NCBI GenBank assembly: GCA_002633025.1 | Contig: NMRB01000038.1 | Location: 315,177 to 379,176 of the forward strand | DNA length: 64,000 nt | Reading direction: 5' to 3' | From: Notospermus geniculatus | Taxonomy: Eukaryota > Nemertea > Pilidiophora > Heteronemertea > Lineidae | In this document: in pieces, positions 56,228-64,000 of the stretch | Numbering within the stretch: position 1 is the stretch's first letter | Layout: every line of letters starts with the position of its first letter | Translations under genes and position numbers: made by a program | The notes under the pieces: model-generated | What the model was told of the DNA's origin: nothing | Database searches by the model: none | Seen by the model: the letters and a program-made list of their open reading frames with translations, nothing else

Positions 56228-56472
56228 CGCACAGCCGGTACCTAAATAGCGGTTACAAAACGTGCCCCGCTAACGGACGGCGACAAACGACGGACGCTGC
56301 ACTACAGTAATAGCTCACCAGGGGTAGCGAGCATAAAGGGATCGTAACCCTACGTCAGGCCTAAGCCAGGCGTAGTGCTGGTTGCGGCCCTATCCTCGAC
56401 CAGCACTACGCCTGGCTTAGGCCTGACGTAGGGTTACGACCCCTTTATGCTCGCTACCCCAGGTGAGCTAAC
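56228..56472 (+). repeat. AGCTCAC-palindrome repeat family, copy F (end only), interrupted
   Basis: AGCGGTTACAAAACGTGCCC, CTAACGGACGGCGACAAACG and AGCTCACCA...AGGTGAGCTAA remain. The terminal palindrome is split at its centre by the MITE at 56321-56460. Confidence 0.85.
56321..56460. mobile_element. hairpin MITE, 140 bp, inserted in a palindrome centre
   Basis: The left arm GGGGTAGCGAGCATAAAGGG, CCCTACGTCAGGCCTAAGCC, AGGCGTAGTGCTGGT is almost perfectly reverse-complemented on the right, with a ~15-base loop. The insertion point is between the two halves of AGCTCACC/GGTGAGCT. Confidence 0.9.
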
Positions 56473-56677
56473 ATGTAATCATGTTTTACTATTTTATATC
56501 AATGGGAAGAAAATCGTAATGAATGAGTAGGCCCCTATATTTCAACATTGCATTGAATTTCTCTGCAATGCATTGTTTGTATCTCGATCAATACCGGTAG
56601 CTTTTCTTTCAGTCTACCATTGTACAGCCTATTCATTCTCTCAACGTCCAAATACAATGTTTATTGCTTAAAAAACT

Positions 56678-56981
56678 TAGCGTAGATCTCACTTGCGACT
56701 GGAGACAACTAGTCGCCACTGAGATACTGGCGACTGGGAGGATCCAGCTGGAACTGGAGGCCACTGATCAGTCGCCAGAAACGGTCGATCTACGCGCCCT
56801 TGCGACTCGCTGGAACTGAGATTTCCCCAGTCGCCGCCAGGTGCACATGTTCAACTTTCTAGCGACTAGTTGTCCTCAGTTTCGTCCAGTTGCTGCGATG
56901 TGCGCGGGTTTGCGACTGAGCGCGTACATCACCAGCGACTGATTAGATCAGTTGCTTCCAGTCGCAAGTGCGATCTACGTA
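56678..56981. mobile_element. non-autonomous transposon with GCGACTGG subterminal repeats, copy 1
   Basis: The ends TAGCGTAGATCTCACTTGCG and CGCAAGTGCGATCTACG are inverted. The body is filled with GCGACTGG/CCAGTCGC motifs, such as CTAGTCGCCACTGAG and TTCTAGCGACTAGTTG. Copy 2 lies at 57894. Confidence 0.85.
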
Positions 56982-57672
56982 CAGTCTGGCTTCCCCAAAC
57001 CCATCGTTGAATCAAATGGGCCATGTTACAAGTACTGTCATTTGTGCGTCAATATTTTCATGTATATTTTGTTTCGATGCCATGTCTGACTGCTGGCTTA
57101 TGTCCGTCGTACTTATATATGTACACGTACGTCGTCGCAATCTAAATCAGACATCACATGCAGTTGCTGATCGACGTCTTTCACCTGTCAATTGTATCTT
57201 TAACTGACTTTGATGATTCCATGACGCGTTCCAATTATTGTTGGCGGGTAATCCACCTGTGATTTTCTACCTGATTTTGCTTTGCGACTTGTTTTTGCAA
57301 CTGGGTTGCGCTGCAACTGTGCACTCGATCGCCGTAGTGGAGTAGCTAGACGTTATTTCCACCAATGACAAAGATGTGATCAATTTCAGGTTGGCGACCG
57401 GTATCAGTTCTTTGCCGTAGTACTGAATTACAGGTAGGAGGTGGCAAAGCAAGTCGCAAAGCAGAAAATCAGCAGTGGATTCCTAGCTTTAGAAACTGCA
57501 GACGCATTGGATTCTTCAACCAAGGTGGAGGTAAAAAGCCTTTCTTTCCAAGAGCAAAAATTCCTTTTCACCAAAATTATGGGGTGCGTCATACCTGTGG
57601 TATCGTTCTGTATTATGTTGTTTTATCATGGTAGATGTGAAAAATGGGATCAAATGAATGGTAAGTAAAGGC

Positions 57673-57824
57673 TAATGCCCGCTGTACTGGATCAAATTTT
57701 TCATGCAATTTTTTGAAAATTCAGATTCCGGGCCTATTGGGGCTCCATATAAACCCGCATGTAGGCCTTTATTGAGCATATTCAGAAAACTGGATGAAAA
57801 ATTTGATCGTGTACAGCGGCATTA
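57673..57824. mobile_element. MITE, 152 bp
   Basis: TAATGCCCGCTGTACTGGAT, CAAATTTTTCATGCA pairs with TGGATGAAAAATTTGATCGT, GTACAGCGGCATTA. No ORF. Confidence 0.85.
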
Positions 57825-57893
57825 CACTAATTACAAATGTATCAGTGATAACCAACTCAAGTGGAACGACGGACAAGAAATAATAATGGGTAG

Positions 57894-58373
57894 CCTAGCG
57901 TAGATCACACTTGCGAATGGAGACAACTAGTCGCCACTGAGCTACTGGCGACTGGGAGGATCTAGCAGGAACTGGAGGCGACCGAAACAGTCGCCAGCAC
58001 CGGTCGATGTACGCACACTTGCGACTCGCTGGAACTGAGATTTTGCCAGTCGCCGCGAGTTGCACATGTTTAACTTTCTAGCGACCAGTTGTATCCAGTT
58101 TCGTTCAGTCGCTGTGATGTACGCGGGCTTGCGACTGATCAGTGCCAGTTTTCTGAAGGAAACCTAGTCTCGTCGAGTCTCAACGCCCCGGATGTCTGTA
58201 CCTGAGTTGCTGCCAGTCGCAAGTGAGATATACCTGGTCAGGACATGACAATTAACTGATTGGATCCTCCTAGTTTTACTGAGTAGCTGAATTTGCGATT
58301 ACGTGCAGCGCGTACATCACGAGCGACTGATATCAAACAGTTGCTTCCAGTCGCAAGTGCGATGTACGCTAGG
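57894..58373. mobile_element. non-autonomous transposon with GCGACTGG subterminal repeats, copy 2
   Basis: The ends CCTAGCGTAGATCACACTTG and CAAGTGCGATGTACGCTAGG are inverted. It shares CTAGTCGCCACTGAGCTACT and GGCGACTGGGAGGATC with copy 1. It contains an extra ~180 bp relative to copy 1 (near 58145-58310), with its own CCAGTCGCAAGTGAGAT end. This may be a tandem or nested copy. Confidence 0.85.
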
Positions 58374-58461
58374 CTTAAGATGAAAGACATAACTTCCTAC
58401 CGGACTTGAACCCACAGACCCTCGCATTAGGCATCGATCGCCAGCACATAGGGACAGCACG

Positions 58462-59420
58462 CCTTAATGCACCGGTCAATCGGCATCTTGAGGTACCCCC
58501 CCCCCCCCCTCAAGCATCGACGGCTATTCGACGCCGAGTCGGCGCCGAATCTTCAGCTAATATTATCCGCCAATTTGTGAATGAGTTGTGAATCTTTGGT
58601 GAGAAAAAATGCTGTTCTTTGACTCCAAAGGTGAATCTTGAAAGAAAAATAATTGCTGAAAGCGAACAGATGTCGAATCTTCAACCAACATTTTGATGAA
58701 AATAGATGAGGACGAGTGGTATCACAGTACATCCCTGACCCATAACAGGATGCGAACATAAGCGTCCTCTGGGCCCAATGTGCCCGACAACCAGCCAAAG
58801 GCGCCAGACAACCATTTTATCTGTTATGGTCGGGCGTTGATTTCAGTGCCAGAAGTACTCTAATAAAAATTTTACCCAACATTAGTCATAAAGTGCATAA
58901 CTTGTTTTGCCATCTCATCGTTTGCGCCGCTTTTGTTCAGGCCTAATTAGTATAGTGACAGTTCCGACGGAGCCATCCACCAAGTAAGCCGGTCTGACGA
59001 TGTTTTGGCGGGAAACCTGATGTGACCAGTTACTGGGATGTCCTTTGAGTTATTTATACCGCATCATCCAATGGGAGAGAGGATACCACACTGGAATTCC
59101 CATGACATCACTGTGGCAGTTATATTCGGCACACCATGTGCATGGGATGTTTACATTTGCAATTCATGATCGTTTGAGTTGAGACTTGGCGCTATGCAAG
59201 TGAATCGTCACCAAACTTTTCTGGTCAGATTATTTTGTTGTGAATCTTGAACCAGTGTCAATCCCTAGCAACGTTTTGAATGTGAATCTTGAGCCAATTG
59301 TTTTGAGCTGCAAGTGAATTGGGGGTGAATCTTGACCCTATTTTATTGTACCAAAGGTGAATCCAGGGTGAATGCTTGAGGGGGGGTAGGTCAAGATGCT
59401 GATTGACCGGTGCATAAGCC
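58462..59420. mobile_element. ~960-bp transposon with GTGAATCTTG repeats
   Basis: The termini contain TGCACCGGTCAATCGGCATC / GATGCTGATTGACCGGTGCA, then CTTGA and a C/G homopolymer, then CAAGCATCG / TGCTTGAG. GTGAATCTTG-like words recur at least nine times, near both ends. No ORF with a domain. Confidence 0.8.
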
Positions 59421-59656
59421 TACCGCACACTGGAGCTATCTGCTGAGCAAAAAGTCAGTCGAGACAGCTTGCCTAGAAGATAGCTCGCTGTGTGCGTGTT
59501 TTTTTTTCAGTGACTTGTTTTCTGCCTCACAAGGCCTTGAGGCGAATATGAAAAATGTTGGATATTTTTCCCCTCGCGAGGCGAAAAACTCACCAAGTGC
59601 GTGCTAAGTGTGAGCTACGTGCTGAGGGCAGAAATTCAGGCGGCATCCTCCGTTTA

Positions 59657-60091
59657 AGGCCCGTTTCTACCAAACGCGATATGGCGTGCGACAGGGTAAA
59701 GGCCTCTTCACACCAAAACCGCGCCGCGGGCCGCGACCGCGAAAAACGACGCGCGTTCACCGCCGGGAAAATAACTTCAATGGATTTTCAATAAAAGAGT
59801 CACACCAAAGACGCGCAACAAAAAATGACGTGCGCTCGCCGCCCGAAATAAGTTTTGTAGTTATCCAATGTGCGTGCCCCGAAAAATGCACGCCTACCGC
59901 AGCGTTTCACGCGGGAGGTGTGACCCCTGTATGTGGGCAGAAACCGCGGCGTTTTCCGCGGCGTTCAACGCGCGTTTTTGGTGTGAACAGGCCTTAACGC
60001 GCGCGATTTACCTTTGTTTGCTTGCAGTGCGGCGGAAAATAACAGTCTTTGCCGCGCGCGTCAACGCATCGCGTTCGGTGGAAACGGGCCT
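59657..60091. mobile_element. PIF/Harbinger-like MITE with TTA target duplication, outer
   Basis: The termini AGGCCCGTTTCTACC and GGTGGAAACGGGCCT are flanked by TTA on both sides (59654-59656, 60092-60094). Three-base TWA duplications are characteristic of PIF/Harbinger. It contains the inner element at 59700-59994. Confidence 0.85.
59700..59994. mobile_element. PIF/Harbinger-like MITE with TAA target duplication, nested
   Basis: The termini AGGCCTCTTCACACC and GGTGTGAACAGGCCT are flanked by TAA (59697-59699, 59995-59997). The interior is rich in GCG/CGC words (CGCGCGTT, CCGCGGCG). It sits entirely inside the outer element. Confidence 0.85.
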
Positions 60092-60292
60092 TTACAAGAT
60101 TTCAAGATGGCGACCCCAAGCGAAATGGCAGGCGTGCATTACGGAGGACACTGAATTGGAATAAATGGGTGTTACTCATCTGGCATTCATCGCAGAGTAG
60201 CGTTGGTTCGTTGAAAAGTTTCGTATAATTTCTCAACGTCCAGTTCTGTTCATTGTACCGAAATTTCGTTTTGGGACATGACGCTGATAAAC

Positions 60293-60560
60293 CCGGTGGT
60301 CGACGAGTGGTTAGAGCATTTGACTTCTAAACTGTTTTGCAGTGGGTTGGTGCGAGTTCGACTCCGTGCGAAGGCACACAAAATGTGAAATATTAGGGTC
60401 CACAAGCAGGTGGGACTAAGCCGTGGTCATTGTCGCTGAGTGTCTATGCCAAGGTAAGTAGAAGACGCCAGGCAGGTGGATGTAACTCGACGTGGACTCC
60501 ACACGTCCGCAAAAAGCCGAAAGGGTATATGTACGTGTAGTGATGATGATAACGATGATG
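60293..60560 (+). mobile_element. tRNA-derived SINE
   Basis: An A-box-like GGTCGACGAGTGGTTAGAGC and a B box GCGAGTTCGACTCCG about 40 bases later. The body runs to a (GATGAT)n-like tail at ~60540-60558. Confidence 0.65.
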
Positions 60561-60613
60561 GTAACTGGAGAATATTGGCAGCAGCACCTCTGATCAATGT
60601 ATTCAATATATTA

Positions 60614-61068
60614 GGTCGCGTCATCCTCCCACAGCAGGGTTTTTTACCTCGCTCCTCTTCGTCCGCTCACACAAACCCCTGCTGAAATACATTTAGTGAG
60701 TCTGATGTGGCTGTTCTATATTCCAGTTACACTCCCTGTATTGTTAGGAAAGCTTTGAGAAGTATGAATTCCTTGGTTTCACCCCGTTTAACCTTAAAGT
60801 TTTGTGCTTTACAAATCATGTACATCTTTCCAAAGTTTACTGAATTTTATCACAGGGGTTCTTTTGAGCAGATTCTTATTATTTTTGATTGTTTTTATGA
60901 CTTATAATTATTTTGCGTTCACACCCTAAAAATGCTGCATTCTGATTGGGCAATGCTTTTCCAACTGCCTCATGCTTGCCTGGGAGACCCAATTTCAGCA
61001 GGGCTTTGTGTGTGGAGTGTATGAAGAGGAGCGAGACCAAAGCCCTGCTATGGGAGGATGAGGTCACG
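60614..61068. mobile_element. MITE, 455 bp, TTA-flanked
   Basis: GGTCGCGTCATCCTCCCACA, GCAGGG (left) and CCCTGCTATGGGAGGATGAG, GTCACG (right) are inverted with direct TTA flanks (60611-60613, 61069-61071). PIF/Harbinger-like. Internal arms CCTCGCTCCTCTTC / GAAGAGGAGCGAG also pair. Confidence 0.8.
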
Positions 61069-61324
61069 TTAACATTAGCCTAAGCTAATGACATCAACAC
61101 AGATAACCGCCGTAAGCCCTGAATTGGCCATTTTTTTCAACACAGCCAGCTAGCCAATGTTATGTTACGTATTTTTTCAGCTCTGGCGTTTTATAAATTG
61201 GACGGCAAGGATTCCGGTATAAGGTGACTTTTCAATGAACTCGGTTTCAACTTACATGAGGACGACAGATAGACAACTAATATTCAGTGTGAAGTAGCAA
61301 AAGAGACGTTTACATTTGCGCGTA

Positions 61325-61457
61325 AGGCTGAGTTTACATCGGATGACACGCGACACGAACATGCAGGCGAACAAAGGTTTCATGGGGATGATTCCTTTGT
61401 GAGGCCATTGTTCGCCTGTGTGTTCGTGTCGCGTGTCATCCGATGTAAACTCAGCCT
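61325..61457. mobile_element. hairpin MITE, ~133 bp
   Basis: AGGCTGAGTTTACATCGGAT and GACACGCGACACGAACA pair almost perfectly with the right arm ending ATCCGATGTAAACTCAGCCT. The internal GCAGGCGAACAA / TTGTTCGCCTG also pairs. Confidence 0.9.
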
Positions 61458-61528
61458 ATGGCGCCTGAGAAATGTACATGTATCAATAAAATATACTATC
61501 GACTTTTCGGTGCGAGGAAAACGCGTGC

Positions 61529-61583
61529 TTGACGCTCTAATGGAAAGCTACGCGTAGGGTGGCTTTCCATTGGAGCGTTTCCG
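61529..61583. repeat. short hairpin
   Basis: GACGCTCTAATGGAAAGC pairs with GCTTTCCATTGGAGCGTT around CTACGCGTAGGGTG. The CTACGCGTAG core is itself a palindrome. Confidence 0.75.
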
Positions 61584-61681
61584 TTCGCGGACGCTCGAAA
61601 TCATTGTTTGTTTCCGCGGCGCTTTATCGTGGGCATCACATACTTGACGAGTTGACAGATTTTCCTGCCACCTATTTTTAG

Positions 61682-62343
61682 ACTAACTGACACTGTTCGG
61701 TTTGTAAAATCAGAAACCTGTCATTTTGGGAGAGTTTTGAGGTTCTCTGGGCAAGAAGGTCCACGCCAACAGAGGGCATGGTTACCTCCAATATCACTCT
61801 CTGACTATAACCACATAACGATATCAATATTCGTACGTATAGAAAGGTATTCCGGGAAAAACTACCGTCTTTTAACATTGAGAGGTTTAGAAGATTACAT
61901 TGCTTTAAGCATTAATAAGCTGTCTTTCAAGAACCCGCTTTTTCAAGCCATCGGAAGAGGCGCTGACCTATTTAATGACAGTGATTGGACCAGTAATAAA
62001 TATTTCTACACATTCCATTGTATAAAAAACGGTTATCGAAAGCAAGTTATGCACGTAGCAGAAATAGAGAGTTCAGAGAAATGGAAATTGCTCACCGTTA
62101 CATTTGATGTCTTAAAGACGGTGCCGTGCCGTAATACATCATTGTACATCGATCATTGCAAGACGGATCACAGAAGCTTTTCCAAGAGAAAACAATTTAG
62201 GCGCACACGGAGAGACTTCGTCCTTGGAAGTTATCAAGGCGGCGAACATTTTGTTGGAGAAATGTCCCATCTGATTGTATTCCCATTAGTTCTGTCTGAA
62301 GATGAGGTTGGGAATCTATATTGGAAGTTACTTTTCAAAAATG
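61682..62343 (+). CDS. laminin-G-like (LamG / concanavalin-fold) domain exon, partial gene
   Basis: An open exon runs from an acceptor-like CCTATTTTTAG (61671-61681) to donor G|GTATGT (62344). It encodes about 220 residues with phase 2 at the start and phase 1 at the end. It starts LTDTVRFVKSETCHFGRVLR and has the layout of a LamG-like jellyroll: a small opening strand (GRVLRFSGQEG), HITISIFVRIERYSGKNY, then WKLLTVTFD, SLYIDHCKTDHRSF, DFVLGSYQGGEHFVGEMSHL and a closing FPLVLSEDEVGNLYW. Such domains occur in extracellular or adhesion proteins and bind glycans or proteins. No flanking exon of the same gene was recognised, so the full protein is unknown, and a stray exon cannot be excluded. The assignment is from the strand pattern, not a database match. 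Confidence 0.6.
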
Positions 62344-62699
62344 GTATGTACAACAGTATTTAAAAATCCGCGCTAGGGGCTTTTTTCATGCAGCATTTTG
62401 AAACCGCAATTATACGGAAGCACGCTGGTCTTGTAGATTCCGAATGAGGGGCATTCTCTTTAAAGTGAAACCGACCTACACTGTTAAAAATTTCCTCTCT
62501 GTATTTTTACAGCAAAACTGTTGGCAGCAGAGTAACACAGCACTTTGCTGTTTTTCTCGCAGCATCCGTTTATTTACCGCAACTACTTCAATAAACAGCA
62601 GTGTTGTAAAAATATATAACAGCAGTACTGCAAAAGAACAGCACTGGTTGTATATTACGGGAACATAAAAGAAAAAAAGCATTGGCGAAGAGCGCGCAT

Positions 62700-62795
62700 A
62701 GTGACCACTGGCAGATTCGAACCTGTGTATATCTACATGCTAGCTAACTGAACCTAAATAGTCCTACACTCTAACCACTACGCTACGGGGGCTCA
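62700..62795 (-). mobile_element. tRNA-like / SINE head
   Basis: On the minus strand GAGCCCCCGTAGCGTAGTGG continues TTAGAGTG (A box), then a B box CAGGTTCGAATCTG about 50 bases later. The ends do not form a proper acceptor stem, so a tRNA-derived repeat is more likely than a tRNA gene. Confidence 0.5.
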
Positions 62796-62967
62796 CGCTC
62801 GGCCTCGGAAGTTTTCTTCGTGTGATTCGGAAAACCTGCTTAATGTCTATAGTATACGCCATTTACTGAGCCCTAACCCTAACCCTAAGGAACCTACCCC
62901 TACAGGAACTATCCCTTACATGCCTAAGGGACCTAACCCCAAGTGACCTATCCCTAAAGAACCTAAC

Positions 62968-63630
62968 TGTTGTGGCCACTTGCTCTGGGCATGATTCGAA
63001 TTTCCCTCCAATTTTTAGTTTTTGAGTTTTCCTTTAAATAGAACATGAATCACCTGATCTTAAAGTCACATGATTTCACAGGCCTAGATTTTTCTTATTC
63101 AATTTTAAGTCAGTCTGGTATTTTCCATTGGGCTCACACCACCCTTCTCTGGAATTCTCTGGTTCTCTCCGGTTCGTCACTAAAAACTATTATGGGTGCC
63201 TCGAGTTTGGATAATACTCGGTATGTATTAATATTTCATTCCTTATTTATCTAAGCTAAGTTTCACCTTTTTTTTTGTTTTACTGTTTAAATTCCCTTTT
63301 TGGTTCTAGACCTTTGGTATAGAAATTACTTTGAAACAGTAGTCTCACATAGTTGTTTAAGTACCTTGGAAATTCGAGTCGTGCCCTTATGCTTTTCGCT
63401 GTTAGTAATTAAGTTCAATGGTAAAATAACAGGCTCATTTAATTTGTATGTAGCTTTTGTAAATTTGAGTTTCTTCTGTCTTTTCTTTGCATTACCGGTA
63501 TGCTTTATTTTAGTTTGCTTGCCTTAACTTGCTTACTTGTATGCTTATTTGTTTTTGTTTAGTAAAATCTGCTGCTGCTGATGCCGTTGCTGAATTTTGA
63601 GTTCGTCTGAATTATTCGGGGCACACAACA
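62968..63630 (+). mobile_element. candidate 5' LTR of a retrotransposon
   Basis: The segment starts TGTTGTGG and ends CACACAACA, giving a 7-base inverted terminus (TGTTGTG/CACAACA) with TG...CA ends, directly upstream of a gag-like ORF. The second LTR is outside the window and no convincing primer-binding site follows 63630, so the limits are tentative. Confidence 0.3.
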
Positions 63631-63648
63631 TTTTACGAGTAATCTACG

Positions 63649-64000
63649 ATGTTTGAGACGGGAGACGAAAAGTATAAACTTGACGAAGCCGCAGCTGTTA
63701 TCGTTCACGCTAATTATAACGACTTCGAGAGTGAAAGTGAGCTGGACGAGGAGGACAGGGCTCCACGACGAAGTGGTAGGGTTCGTAAACCGACGAGCAA
63801 AGCTCTAGCTATCATGATAGAGAGTGCTGTGAAGGGTTTGAATTCAACCTGCAAAACTCTTCGTGCTATGTCAGAAGCCTTAACTGAGTGCATTAAGGAA
63901 AATGTAGATAGAGAGGTTGTTCAGAAGAAACATTCAGCTTGGCTGAATTTGTATAGTGAATTCCTAAGTCGCTATGATCACTTGCGCGGGTTGCGTAACG
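63649..64000 (+). CDS. LTR-retrotransposon gag-like ORF, N-terminus (runs off the window)
   Basis: It begins with ATG at 63649, preceded by an in-frame stop (TAA, 63640), and stays open for 117 codons to the window edge. It starts MFETGDEKYKLDEAAAVIV, then an acidic block (DFESESELDEEDRAP), a basic RRSGRVRKPTSKA and a helical region (WLNLYSEFLSRYDHLRGL). This arrangement resembles the N-terminus of BEL/Pao-type gag proteins. The identification is by pattern only; the zinc knuckle, protease and RT would lie outside the window. Confidence 0.55.
   Translation, partial: MFETGDEKYKLDEAAAVIVHANYNDFESESELDEEDRAPRRSGRVRKPTSKALAIMIESAVKGLNSTCKTLRAMSEALTECIKENVDREVVQKKHSAWLNLYSEFLSRYDHLRGLRN

Noticed and set aside
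61737-62363. Start of the LamG-like ORF at 61737 and its stop at 62363
   Set aside because: The 61737 codon is TTG, the frame continues upstream to a splice acceptor at 61681, and a strong donor (GTATGT) at 62344 precedes the stop.
62700-62795. Functional tRNA gene
   Set aside because: A and B boxes are present, but the ends do not pair as an acceptor stem and the A-to-B spacing is long; better explained as a tRNA-derived repeat.

Overview
The window is animal nuclear DNA, very rich in repeats. It has long intergenic stretches, GT-AG introns, tRNA-derived SINEs, many foldback DNA transposons (MITEs), and non-LTR and LTR retroelement remains. The very frequent words 'taggcctac' and 'tacatgta', together with Penelope-like, BEL/Pao and MULE elements, fit a marine invertebrate. 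An echinoderm, hemichordate or amphioxus is most likely, but the sequence alone does not decide this. No rRNA, CRISPR or bacterial-type operons are present.

Layout. 1-12.1 kb: MITEs, a 101-bp tandem repeat and one candidate exon (3988-4607). 12.6-14.1 kb: a Penelope-like element (reverse transcriptase plus GIY-YIG nuclease, minus strand) that runs into a 523-base assembly gap (14088-14610). 14.9-18.4 kb: an AT-rich island with one intronless 1036-residue ORF that I cannot assign to a family. It carries a weak replication-initiator-like motif order, and three 29-bp direct repeats lie just upstream of its start. 18.8-23 kb: minisatellites, 'gagcca' repeats and palindromes. 23.5-24.6 kb: a non-autonomous transposon packed with ACGT cores. 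24.6-27 kb: a 2.3-kb GATC/GATGA low-complexity tract with a SINE inside. 28.2-32.3 kb: foldback elements and a TTTC/GAAA array. 32.9-35.0 kb: a decayed BEL/Pao pol remnant. 35.1-37.4 kb: a 151-bp tandem repeat and two possible first exons. 37.5-43.8 kb: foldback elements.

The most gene-like locus is on the minus strand at 45,587-55,490. A large exon encodes a complete MULE-type DDE transposase with a SWIM zinc finger and a further C-terminal Cys/His cluster. Upstream of it I find eight short exons with GT-AG junctions. All seven internal ones start and end in the same phase (two codon bases left of the junction, one right), so the predicted protein of about 1046 residues stays in frame throughout. 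The exons fall into three duplicated families (order alpha-alpha-beta-alpha-beta-beta-gamma-gamma) and add a basic nuclear-localisation-like stretch, acidic repeats and SUMO-interaction-like motifs to the transposase. This looks like a transposase gene that has been captured or is growing by exon duplication.

56-64 kb: further MITEs (two nested with TTA/TAA target duplications), a laminin-G-like exon (61,682-62,343), and at the right edge the start of an LTR-retrotransposon gag ORF (63,649 onward). The two main points of interest are the duplicated-microexon MULE gene and the AT-rich Rep-like ORF with its iteron-like repeats.
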